A DNA stretch of 64,000 nt, from NCBI RefSeq assembly GCF_014397245.1, contig NZ_JACLHY010000016.1, forward strand, positions 1 to 64,000. The letters are read 5' to 3'. Positions 28,263-36,946 of this stretch are shown here, piece by piece; the stretch's first letter is position 1, and every line of letters starts with the position of its first letter. The DNA is from Arenibacter arenosicollis (GTDB taxonomy: Bacteria; Bacteroidota; Bacteroidia; Flavobacteriales; Flavobacteriaceae). Position numbers and translations under genes: made by a program. The notes beneath the pieces are model-generated. The model was not told the origin of the DNA, made no database searches, and worked only from the letters and a program-made list of their open reading frames with translations.

Positions 28263-29549
28263 ATGAAAATTTTCACTTCCCTTGTGTGCTTTCTCCTTTT
28301 TAGCACTTATTTAATTGCACAACCCCGCCAAGAACTTGTAGAAGTCATTGTAAGTCCAAACCATTCCGATTGGACCTACTCTATTGGGGAACAGGCCGAG
28401 TTTACAATTTTAGTTTATAGAAACAATGTAGCTCTGGACGATATCGAAATTAAGTACACCGTTCAACCAGATCCTGGATACCGTACCTTAAAAATTTGGG
28501 ATGAGGGCACGCGAACCCTTAAGAACAATTCCACAAAAATTAAAGCTAAAAAGTTCAGCGAACCAGGATTTCTCCGTTGTACAGCAACCGTTGAAGTAGA
28601 TGGGAAGGAGTATTCATCCTATACTACGGTAGGTTTTGCACCAGACAAAATACAGCCTACGACCACCTTACCGAAAGATTTTGAAGCGTTTTGGAATAAA
28701 GGCAAGGAAGAATTGAATCAAGTACCTATGAACGCGGTACTCACTTTGATGCCCGAACGCTGCACGGACAAGGTAGATGTATACCATGTGCAATTGGACA
28801 ATATAAAAGGAAAAATCTATGGCATTTTAACCAAACCCAAAAAAACTGGTAAGTACCCTGCCATTCTACACGTGCCCGGTGCGGGCATACGGCCCTATTA
28901 TGGGGAAATTGACGAAGCTGCGGAAGGTTTTATCTCCTTTACTATTGGTATCCACGGCATTCCCGTAAACCTGGATCAAAGCGTTTATGATGCTCTTGGT
29001 AAAGGGGCCCTGAACGGTTACCAGACCTTTAATTTGGATGATAGGGATAATGCCTACTACCGCCGTGTATATCTTGGTTGTGTTAGAGCCGTAGATTTTA
29101 TAGAAAGTGTGGACGGTTTCAATGGCGAAGATATTGCAGTTACCGGTGGTAGCCAAGGCGGTGCGCTTTCCATAGTCACCGCAGGTTTGGATGATAGAAT
29201 TGATTATCTGGCGGCCTTTTACCCCGCCCTATCCGATATGACTGGATTTTTACATGGACGTGCCGGAGGTTGGCCACAGATTTTCGTAGACGACTTCACC
29301 AATAAAACAGAGAAAATAGAAGTTTCCAAGTATTATGATGTTGTAAATTTTGCACGCTTTGTAAAAGTACCGGGCTGGTACAGTTGGGGGTATAATGACA
29401 ATGTATGCCCCCCTGCCTCTACCTATTCCGCCTATAATGTATTAACGGCCCCAAAGGAGCTACATCTTTTTCAAAAGACTCAGCATTGGACCTACCCGGA
29501 ACAACAGGAATTGAGAAAAAAATGGCTAATAGCCAAGCTTAAAAAATAA
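28263..29549 (+). CDS. Secreted acetylxylan-esterase-like protein (CE7-like)
   Basis: A 428-residue protein using ATG 28263, which starts a good signal peptide (ending LIAQ); the longer start at 28209 would bury it. An N-terminal beta-sandwich (to about residue 130) precedes the alpha/beta hydrolase with nucleophile elbow GGSQGGALS and a late TQHWTYPEQQ supplying the His. The helix EAFWNKGKEELNQVP is typical of AXE1 (PF05448). It would remove acetyl groups from sugars. A Gfo/Idh/MocA gene follows on the same strand. Confidence 0.88.
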   Translation: MKIFTSLVCFLLFSTYLIAQPRQELVEVIVSPNHSDWTYSIGEQAEFTILVYRNNVALDDIEIKYTVQPDPGYRTLKIWDEGTRTLKNNSTKIKAKKFSEPGFLRCTATVEVDGKEYSSYTTVGFAPDKIQPTTTLPKDFEAFWNKGKEELNQVPMNAVLTLMPERCTDKVDVYHVQLDNIKGKIYGILTKPKKTGKYPAILHVPGAGIRPYYGEIDEAAEGFISFTIGIHGIPVNLDQSVYDALGKGALNGYQTFNLDDRDNAYYRRVYLGCVRAVDFIESVDGFNGEDIAVTGGSQGGALSIVTAGLDDRIDYLAAFYPALSDMTGFLHGRAGGWPQIFVDDFTNKTEKIEVSKYYDVVNFARFVKVPGWYSWGYNDNVCPPASTYSAYNVLTAPKELHLFQKTQHWTYPEQQELRKKWLIAKLKK

Positions 29550-29617
29550 GAAAGATTAGGTGCCATAGTTTTTGGCATGGCCTTACCCTATATTTAATTG
29601 AACCAAACCAAGCGTAC

Positions 29618-30907
29618 ATGAAGTCAAAAGACCAACATCGTAGAGAATTTATTAAACAAAGTGGTTTGGGCCTATTGGGCCTAACCCTATTACCTTCGGC
29701 ATACGGCAGGATTGCCCCTAGCGATCGCCTAAGGGTTGCCCACATTGGCGTGGGCGGAATGGGCAACAGCCATATGAAATGGTTCAGTGCTCTGCCGGAA
29801 GTAGATGTAGTAGCACTTTGTGACGTAGACGAAATGCACCTTGCAAGTAGCCTAAAAACAATGGAAACCCTTCAGCCCGGAAAAAAGGTGAAAGGCTATG
29901 GTGATTTCCGCAATATACTGGACCGAAATGACATTGATGCCATCACCTGTGCTACTCCTGACCATTGGCATGCACAGATTGCAACTATGGCATTTCAGGC
30001 CGGAAAAGATGTGTACGGTGAAAAACCGCTGTCCTATGATGTTAAAGAAGGGCAAATGATGCTCAAAAATTTGGAAAAACACGACCGTATTTTCCAAATG
30101 GGAACGCAGATACATGCTACCGATAATTACCATCGAGTGGTGGAAATTATAAAGTCGGGCGCCATTGGTAATGTACACACGGTTCGATTATGGAAAACAG
30201 GGGCGCCACCAAATTTGGGCAATCCTAAAAGTGTGGCCATCCCCAAAGGCCTTAACTGGGATATGTGGCTGGGACCTGCACCTTATGTAGATTATATGCC
30301 GGAGAAATGTCACTTTACGTATCGCTATTTCTTGGATTATTCCGGAGGTTTCTTTGCCGATTTCTGGTGCCATATTGCCGATGTTGCCTTTTGGGCCTTG
30401 GAACCCAAGGGTCTAAAAAGTATTGTTGCCCGAGGAGAAAAAGCCGAAGGCATCGCTGACACTCCCAAATGGATTGAAATCGATTATGAGTTCGACGGTT
30501 TAAATCTCTATTGGACCAGTGAACCTCCAAATGTTCCTGGTGCCGCAGAGCGAGGAATCGGAGCCTATTTTGAAGGAGACAAGGGCAGTTTGATATGTGA
30601 TTACAATACACGTGAAATCACCATCAACGGTGTAACCATGACCGATATCCCCGAAATTCCACAAAGCATTATCCGCTCTCCAGGGCATCAACAAAACTTT
30701 GTGGATGCCGTAAAATCGAGAACCCAACCCGAATCAAATCTGGCCTATGCCCGCACCATGACTTTGCCCATGCATTTGGGATTAATTTCATACAGATTGG
30801 GAAGAAAACTCAATTGGGATTCGGATAAGGAGAAATTTATTGGAGATAAGGAGGCCAATGGCCTTTTATCCAGAAAACCACGGAAACCCTGGCAATTGGT
30901 AAAGTAA
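29618..30907 (+). CDS. Exported Gfo/Idh/MocA family oxidoreductase
   Basis: A 429-residue protein with a twin-arginine-like start (HRREFIKQSG), then the Rossmann motif AHIGVGGMGNSH and the classical EKP motif (VYGEKPLSYD). The C-terminal sheet includes SGGFFADFWCHIADVAFW. It resembles the protein at 17054 in architecture but is clearly diverged and keeps the EKP form. It probably oxidises, epimerises or hydrolyses a sugar with bound NAD(P). It follows the esterase by 68 bases and may be co-transcribed. Confidence 0.88.
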   Translation: MKSKDQHRREFIKQSGLGLLGLTLLPSAYGRIAPSDRLRVAHIGVGGMGNSHMKWFSALPEVDVVALCDVDEMHLASSLKTMETLQPGKKVKGYGDFRNILDRNDIDAITCATPDHWHAQIATMAFQAGKDVYGEKPLSYDVKEGQMMLKNLEKHDRIFQMGTQIHATDNYHRVVEIIKSGAIGNVHTVRLWKTGAPPNLGNPKSVAIPKGLNWDMWLGPAPYVDYMPEKCHFTYRYFLDYSGGFFADFWCHIADVAFWALEPKGLKSIVARGEKAEGIADTPKWIEIDYEFDGLNLYWTSEPPNVPGAAERGIGAYFEGDKGSLICDYNTREITINGVTMTDIPEIPQSIIRSPGHQQNFVDAVKSRTQPESNLAYARTMTLPMHLGLISYRLGRKLNWDSDKEKFIGDKEANGLLSRKPRKPWQLVK

Positions 30908-30924
30908 CCGTTCATGCAATAAAA

Positions 30925-30950
30925 GCCCTTTTTAAAGGGCCTTATTTTGT
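30925..30950. terminator. Bidirectional terminator between convergent genes
   Basis: GCCCTT (30925-30930) and AAGGGC (30935-30940) form a compact stem flanked by A-rich and T-rich runs. It ends the oxidoreductase gene and overlaps the stop codon (30932-30934) of the minus-strand gene. Confidence 0.75.
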
Positions 30951-32713
30951 TCCTCTTTTTTCTTCTTTGAAAAGTACCTGCCTTGTTTTACGTAGTAGGA
31001 TCCCACAGGAGGGGCGTTATCACCAAATTCCTTTCTTATGTAGGTCAGGATCTGGGCAATCTCTTCATCTTCCAAATAGTCCACTGGTGGCATCACTCCG
31101 TCAAAAGATTTACCATTCACTTCAATAGGGCCGCTTAAACCGCTCAATACAACATCTATTAGAATTTGTTGATCCCCTTTTACCCATTCCGATCCAGCAA
31201 TGGGTGGAAACCTACTGCCATCACCTTTACCGTTGCTCATATGACATGTACCGCAATATTTATTATATAATATTGCTCCTGCTTCTGCCCTAAGCGGTGT
31301 AAGATCGTCTTTTATTTCATCGGGAGTTTTTATATGAGGTAACTTTTTGTGTTCTTCCATTTGTGCAAGTTGCACTTGACCGAAAGTCTTCTTATCCCCC
31401 TTATACATGACTCGCCAAATCTTTCCATGCTCACTTTCACTTACATACAACGAACCATCAGGCCCCATGGCAATTCCCATTGGTCTGTACCCTGCGTCGT
31501 CCGTATCAACAATTTTATCCACTTGGGTAAAACCATCGGCAAAGATTTCCCATTCGCCAAATTTTCCATTTTTAAATGGTACAAAACCAATAAAATATCC
31601 GGCCTGGGGGAAAGGAGCTCTTATGGTTGACCCATGAAAAGCTATAAAGGCTCCATTTTTGTAATGCTCTGGGAATTGATCCCCTTGATAAAAATGTAGG
31701 TCGTTGGGTGCCCAATGCCCAGGGAAACCAATTATAGGCTGCTCGTATTCAGCCCCTTTTCCTTCCTTTTTACCATCCCCGCCATATTCTGGATTAAGCA
31801 ATTTTTTACCCTGCATATGATCGTAATAGTAGTATGGCCAGCCTGCATCGGTCCCATCCTGTATCCGAAGAAATTCTTCCGAAGGCAGCATAGCACTTTG
31901 CCATGGCGAATAGTATTCGGGCCAATTGCGGTGCATATTGTCCCTTCCGTGCTGCAGGGCATACAAAGTATTGTCGTAGTGGTTCCAGTCCATCCCAACC
32001 ACACTTCTAATTCCGGTCGCATAGCGGTAGCCATCTTTTTGGACCTGTCCGGGTTTATTGGCATCAAATTGCCAAATGCCACCGTGCCACTCCAACTCCG
32101 GACAAGGATCTAGCCCCAATGCACCCGGCATTCTATTTTGCTCTTTAGACTGACATACATCGCCTGGAGATCCGAATGGGACGTACATATGACCGTCATC
32201 ATCAAAAGTCAGGGGCTTTGCAATATGCGAATATCCGTAAATGGAATTTTGATAATCATCAGTGAGCATAACTTCAGGTTCACTTTCCGGGATTAGTTTA
32301 CCCCTCGTCAGTTTTTGTCGGTATACCGTACTGGCGGTACTGTAATACAAATAATTCTCATAAATGCGCATTCCAGTGGCATAATAACCCCGTTGATCAA
32401 ATACCCCAAACCGTTTTATGATGTCCGCTTTCCCATCATTATTGGTATCGCGAAGTCCAATATTTTCGCCCTCTTCATGGGCAAAACGCATTTTAATATA
32501 AATATCCCCATTCTTATTTACGGCAAGATGGCGCGCAGGCCCAATACTATCTACCACCACAACGGCCTCAAAACCTTCAGGTAGGGCCAGTCCCCCATTA
32601 TCAGGGTCGCCTGGAGGTAAAGCTTCAGTACACTGTACCAAAACACCGGCAATAAGTAGAATAAATGGGATTGTTTTAGATCGGGATAGCATTGTGACCA
32701 ATTTATGTTTCAT
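30932..32713 (-). CDS. PQQ-type sugar (sorbosone) dehydrogenase fused to cytochrome c
   Basis: A 593-residue lipoprotein using ATG 32713 (an upstream Met at 32767 precedes the signal unnaturally; ATG 32692 is another option). The lipobox is LVQC. Residues ~50-450 form a six-bladed propeller of the soluble glucose/sorbosone dehydrogenase type (MDWNHYDNTLYALQHGRD, GPDGSLYVSESEHGKIWR). The C-terminal ~120 residues carry a c-type haem motif CGTCH with a distal Met in GVMPPV. It would oxidise a sugar or aldose and pass electrons through its own haem. It is convergent with the Gfo/Idh/MocA gene. Confidence 0.88.
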   Translation of the reverse strand: MKHKLVTMLSRSKTIPFILLIAGVLVQCTEALPPGDPDNGGLALPEGFEAVVVVDSIGPARHLAVNKNGDIYIKMRFAHEEGENIGLRDTNNDGKADIIKRFGVFDQRGYYATGMRIYENYLYYSTASTVYRQKLTRGKLIPESEPEVMLTDDYQNSIYGYSHIAKPLTFDDDGHMYVPFGSPGDVCQSKEQNRMPGALGLDPCPELEWHGGIWQFDANKPGQVQKDGYRYATGIRSVVGMDWNHYDNTLYALQHGRDNMHRNWPEYYSPWQSAMLPSEEFLRIQDGTDAGWPYYYYDHMQGKKLLNPEYGGDGKKEGKGAEYEQPIIGFPGHWAPNDLHFYQGDQFPEHYKNGAFIAFHGSTIRAPFPQAGYFIGFVPFKNGKFGEWEIFADGFTQVDKIVDTDDAGYRPMGIAMGPDGSLYVSESEHGKIWRVMYKGDKKTFGQVQLAQMEEHKKLPHIKTPDEIKDDLTPLRAEAGAILYNKYCGTCHMSNGKGDGSRFPPIAGSEWVKGDQQILIDVVLSGLSGPIEVNGKSFDGVMPPVDYLEDEEIAQILTYIRKEFGDNAPPVGSYYVKQGRYFSKKKKEEQNKAL

Positions 32714-33169
32714 TTTTTCAAGACTGGAGTGAGGAATAAAAATGCTATAAATTAGTTCATAATTCATTTAAGCTTCGTTACTAAAATTAGTATTAATTAT
32801 TTGAATTTAAAAATTTGATTCCCCTAATCAATATTTCCGATTAACCCAAAAACTTGAATATGACTCAAAATAGAGAAGATCATCAAAAAATTAAAAGAGA
32901 ACACTTAAGAAGGACCATATCTCCATTGGGAATGGTTAATTGATTTGGAAGTTCCCTCCTTAGTCTGGCAGGCCCTTGGCTATATTGCTTGCCAAGTTGC
33001 CGGGATACCGCCGGTTGGTTGGAATAATTTATAGGCCACCAAGACATGGACAATGGCATTTGGCGGGTATTTTTTAGTAACGTATTTTTAGGTTACTTTG
33101 ATGGGGAGTATTTTAGAAATAAAGAACATAGTAAATTAACTTAAACCATTAATCCTAAAACATATCAAA
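32714..33169. other. Gene-poor gap with possible transposase remnant
   Basis: About 450 bases. The left part is AT-rich; 32930-33035 reads in one frame as hydrophobic coding-like text (VWQALGYIACQVAGIPP), and 33046-33144 has a short ORF described separately. Both suggest decayed genes rather than regulation. Confidence 0.4.
33046..33144 (+). pseudogene. Possible C-terminal scrap of a transposase
   Basis: A 32-codon ORF containing GIWRVFFSNVFLGYFDG, a pattern like the last strands of DDE/integrase-core transposases (xxWxVYFxxxxLGxFDE). The rest of such a gene is missing. Recall-based and short. Confidence 0.3.
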
Positions 33170-33634
33170 ATGAAAACTCTAAATTTAAAATTATTTGGGT
33201 TTTTAACCCTTATAATAGGTCTTTTAATTTCATCTTGTTCAACAGATGATAATAAATCTCCAAGCAATAATACTCAAGAAACTATAAAAAGCAATGTTGA
33301 ATCCGGTACTTGGCGAATAACAAGTTTTATAGATTCTGGAAACGACGAAACCGTACATTTTAATGGTTATAATTTTACTTTTAGTAGTTCTGGTAAACTA
33401 ACTGCTAGCAATGGTATTAATAATTATGTTGGCACATGGAGTATTACGGATAGTAATAGTAATGATGACAGTCGTGATGATTTAGATTTCAATATAAATT
33501 TTGATCTTACAAACGATTTTGAAGATTTGAATGACGATTGGGACTTTATTTCCAATTCTGCAACAAAAATTGAATTGATCGATGTTAGTGGTGGAAATGG
33601 AGGAACTGATTATCTGACATTTGAGAAAAATTAA
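33170..33634 (+). CDS. Lipocalin-like lipoprotein
   Basis: A 154-residue protein with signal peptide and lipobox LISSC (C23). The mature part starts with an Asp/Asn/Ser-rich linker, then GTWRITSFIDSG, FTFSSSGKLTA and VGTWSITDSN, the typical strand set of lipocalin-like DUF4923/DUF5004-type proteins in Flavobacteriia, and ends with an acidic stretch (DDLDFNINFDLTNDFEDLND). The low G+C and acidity are notable. Probably a surface or periplasmic lipoprotein of unknown ligand. Confidence 0.75.
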   Translation: MKTLNLKLFGFLTLIIGLLISSCSTDDNKSPSNNTQETIKSNVESGTWRITSFIDSGNDETVHFNGYNFTFSSSGKLTASNGINNYVGTWSITDSNSNDDSRDDLDFNINFDLTNDFEDLNDDWDFISNSATKIELIDVSGGNGGTDYLTFEKN

Positions 33635-34116
33635 GACAACACTTAACGACGATTAAAGAGCATGCAAATAAAGGCTAGACCAAAGGTTTGTGCTTATTTG
33701 TGATATTTCCAAATAGAATATTACCCAATTGCGAAATGTCACTTTTTGGCTTTTTGTGAATATTCGAATTAAAGGAAAAATGTCAAAATTCCTCTCTGTG
33801 TTAATCTGAAAAGTTAAGGGACCCAGAGAGCCATTTTGCCCGCTGCTCACCCAGATGTCCTAGGCTACATTTCATACGCTCAACCGTTAGGTGCTGCCAA
33901 ATTGAGCTTTTCTCAAATAGCATAAAGTTTAAAACAAATAGTTGTAACTTGTATTTCCCAACTATCCGAACAAACTAGCATTTGTGATTAGCAGGCATTG
34001 CAGTTTAGTGGTACTAAACATTTAGAATTTTAAGTGCAATGCTTCAGCCCCACACCCGGCCAAGCGCCACAGTTATTTTGAAAAGCTGTCAGCGTTAATT
34101 TAAACGTGGCGGAGAT
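33635..34116. other. 480-base gene-poor region
   Basis: No coding frame holds. Sequence at 33880-33900 (CCGTTAGGTGCTG) and 34055-34105 (GCGCCACAG...GCTGTCAGCG) is more GC-rich and contains short inverted repeats, resembling mobile-cassette ends, but this is not decisive. A GGCGGAG site lies just before ATG 34117. Confidence 0.4.
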
Positions 34117-35520
34117 ATGAGAGAGACTCAAAATGTAACAAAACTTGAAACTGACTATTTGATTGTAGGATCTGGTGCCGTGGGCATGGCTTTCGCTGAT
34201 GTTATCCTATCGGAAACGGATGCCAACATGATAATAGTCGATAAATTCCATAAGCCTGGTGGACATTGGAACCTTGCATATTCATTTGTAAAACTACACC
34301 AGCCGTCTGCATATTATGGCGTAAGTTCAGAAGACCTGGGAAAAGATGACACAGATAAAGTTGGAGTTAATAAAGGTTTGAGACATCTTTCTTCAGGTGC
34401 TGAGATTAGTGCCTATTATGATGATGTCATGCAACGTAAATTCTTGCCAAGTGGCCGGGTAAAATATTTTCCATTGTGCGAATATCAGGGTGAAAACAAA
34501 TTTGTATCAACTCTAACCGGAAGGTCTTATACAGTAAAGGTGAATAAAAAAAATGTGAATGCCGCCCACATGCAAACCAAGGTTCCTTCCACACATACTC
34601 CCAACTTCAGCATTTCACCAGAGGTTCAGTTTATTGCGATCAATGATTTACCAAAAGTAGGGAAGCCACCTGCCGGCTGGATTGTAATAGGGGGTGGCAA
34701 GACGGGCGTTGATGCTATTATTTGGTTACTCGAACACCAGGTTGATCCTGCAAAAATCACCTGGATTGTTCCAAGAGATTCTTGGTATACCGATCGAAAG
34801 AATATACAGCCATCTGAAGAGTTTCTTAAATATTTTCTCAATGATCAGCTTGCTCAGTTAAAAGCTTTGGAACAAGCAGAATCAGTCACAGATTTGTTTG
34901 ACAAGCTTGAGAAATCAGGTGTACTATTGCGGATAGACAAGAAGGTAAGACCAAAAATGCATCGCGGGGCCACTATAAGCCAGCTTGAATTAAAACAGCT
35001 CAGGCGGGTTAAGAATATTGTTCGTATGGGCCGTATCAAGCGTATCGAAAAAGATGGGATTATTCTTGAAAGAGGAAGGATTGACAATGACCCAAACCAT
35101 ATTTTCGTAGACTGTTCTGCAAATGCTCTTGCCCATTTAGATAATACACCAATTTTTTCAGGTAACACCATTACCCTACAGCCGGTAAGAGGGGGACAGA
35201 TTGTGTTTAGTGCGGCCTTCATTGCACATGTTGAAGCCGACTATAAAGAAGAAATACAAAAAAATAAACTCTGTGGGGTAGTCCCATTACCCAACCACGA
35301 TACAGATTGGATAAAAATGTTTGCTGGGTCAATGAAAAATCAACATAACTGGAAAAAGGATCCCGAATTGACAAAATGGCTTTACAACAATAGATTGGAT
35401 GGCTTCAGTCATTTGGTGGCAAATATTTCAGAGAAAGATGAAGAAATGCAGGCGATTTTAAAACGTTTACGCAACAGCATTAAACCGGCCATGATAAATC
35501 TCGAAACACTACTTTCCTAG
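34117..35520 (+). CDS. FAD/NAD(P)-dependent oxidoreductase (flavin monooxygenase-like)
   Basis: A 467-residue soluble flavoprotein with two dinucleotide-binding motifs: VGSGAVGMAFAD near residue 17 for FAD and VIGGGKTGVDA near residue 191 for NAD(P). The segment KPGGHWNLAYSFVKLHQPS is typical of NAD(P)-binding flavin monooxygenase-like proteins. The C-terminal helix is Lys/Arg-rich. It is flanked on both sides by gene-poor DNA, which suggests a recent arrival. Substrate unknown. Confidence 0.85.
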   Translation: MRETQNVTKLETDYLIVGSGAVGMAFADVILSETDANMIIVDKFHKPGGHWNLAYSFVKLHQPSAYYGVSSEDLGKDDTDKVGVNKGLRHLSSGAEISAYYDDVMQRKFLPSGRVKYFPLCEYQGENKFVSTLTGRSYTVKVNKKNVNAAHMQTKVPSTHTPNFSISPEVQFIAINDLPKVGKPPAGWIVIGGGKTGVDAIIWLLEHQVDPAKITWIVPRDSWYTDRKNIQPSEEFLKYFLNDQLAQLKALEQAESVTDLFDKLEKSGVLLRIDKKVRPKMHRGATISQLELKQLRRVKNIVRMGRIKRIEKDGIILERGRIDNDPNHIFVDCSANALAHLDNTPIFSGNTITLQPVRGGQIVFSAAFIAHVEADYKEEIQKNKLCGVVPLPNHDTDWIKMFAGSMKNQHNWKKDPELTKWLYNNRLDGFSHLVANISEKDEEMQAILKRLRNSIKPAMINLETLLS

Positions 35521-35669
35521 CTATTTGAAGAAAAATGATACTCTTAATTTGATTAATTCCAAAATGTATTAAATAAAAAATTGATGTTGAATTAATTCTG
35601 ATTAGGCCTACTCCCCAGGCAAAAAAAAGAATTGGAATGGGTTGTCTTTAAACCTTTTTCCGCCTTCGA

Positions 35670-36266
35670 TTGTCAAAGCACAGGCACGTGGAGGTTGTTG
35701 AAAATACTGAAGTAACAAAATTACCATATTTCAATTCAGCCAATTTCACACCTGAATGGGAAAAAGGAACGCATAAGATTCCGGACTTTTCGTTTACCAA
35801 TCAAAATGGGGAGAACATTACCAATGAAACCTTTGAAGGAAAGATTTATGTAGCCGATTTCTTTTTTACGATTTGTCCAGGTATCTGCCCAAAACTCACA
35901 AAAAATATGGGCATTTTACAAGAAGAATATGAAGATGATCCAGAAATAAAACTAATATCACATTCCGTAATGCCTTGGAATGACACTGTGGAGCAGTTAG
36001 CCGTTTATGCCCGAGAACATGAAGTGCACTTGCCGCAATGGCATTTGGTTACGGGAGAAAAAAATGCAATTTATGACATTGCCAGAAACGGTTACTTTGC
36101 CGATGAAGATTTTGTAAAAACCAAAGATGAAAATGGTTTTATACACACTGAAAATTTTATCCTGGTAGATCAAGTAGGTTATATCAGAGGTGTTTACAAT
36201 GGTACGTTAAACCTTGAAATGAAGCGATTAAAACGACATATTGAAATTTTGAAAAGAGAAATCTAG
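35670..36266 (+). pseudogene. SCO1/SenC-family protein lacking its N-terminal anchor
   Basis: An ORF of 198 codons with a non-ATG start (TTG 35670; a stop lies at 35649). It has a thioredoxin-like SCO fold: copper/thiol motif CPGICP and the late His in HTENFILVD, both needed for copper binding. SCO proteins deliver copper to cytochrome oxidase and need a signal peptide or membrane anchor; none is present upstream in any frame, so the 5' end appears lost. It may be a pseudogene or a cytoplasmic form. It follows the flavoprotein by 150 bases. Confidence 0.6.
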
Positions 36267-36946
36267 TTCCGTGGATGACGGCACTAAAATCAAAAAATAC
36301 CGCACCTATCACTTGCAACTACCTCAAGGAAAACCCATTAGACATCGGAAGTATACTACCGATAAATTTCGACACAAGCCTGAACAGAACGTGCAGGCAA
36401 GGGTCTGATCATTCAAATTCCTCAAAGTGAGCAAATTTTATTGAAGCTCTATTTTTTCCCATTCGATAAACCTTTAATCTTCGGCAACCTTAGTGTAGAT
36501 AATATTAGGGCAATATAATATTCATGGTATGAATAAAAGCAGGTACTTCGGATGAACAGCTTGTTATTGGAATGAAGGGCTTGAAAACCTAATTGAGCGA
36601 ATTAAAACTGGGCACCACAAAAACTAAACGTAATGCGGACCTTAGAGCAAAATCCTAAGGTCTATATTTTTGTAAGTCGCTAAATTGAAAATTACCCGTT
36701 AGGGAAATATTCAGTTTTAGCTTTGGACAGGAAAAAATAAAACTAATCAATAAGATTTAGGTTCGTGTGCAGACCATACCAATAAGCTTGGCAATCGGAA
36801 CGATAAGTTTCTTACTATAGCACTACCCTCAGCCCAACAGTTCTTGGCAAGCATATAAAAGCATAAATGAAGTTCTAAAAGATGTAGACTGAAATTATTT
36901 CCTATTTTTAAATTATTAATCATACCAAAACTCAAAATAAGGCAAA
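36267..36946. other. 680-base region, probably degenerate
   Basis: No gene. Short frames (a 51-codon ORF at 36275-36430, and text around 36570-36620) look like broken coding sequence. No clear promoter for the downstream transporter. Confidence 0.4.

Noticed and set aside
33880-34105. attC-like site (GTTAGGT) suggesting an integron cassette
   Set aside because: Only one core-like box is seen and no integrase is in the window; the match is too weak.
36275-36430. 51-codon ORF after the SCO gene
   Set aside because: No family character, no ribosome site and no conserved frame around it; likely chance in decayed DNA.
36570-36700. Remnant of a VirE/primase-like mobile gene (NLIERIKTGHH)
   Set aside because: The similarity is to a few residues from memory and the frame breaks at once.
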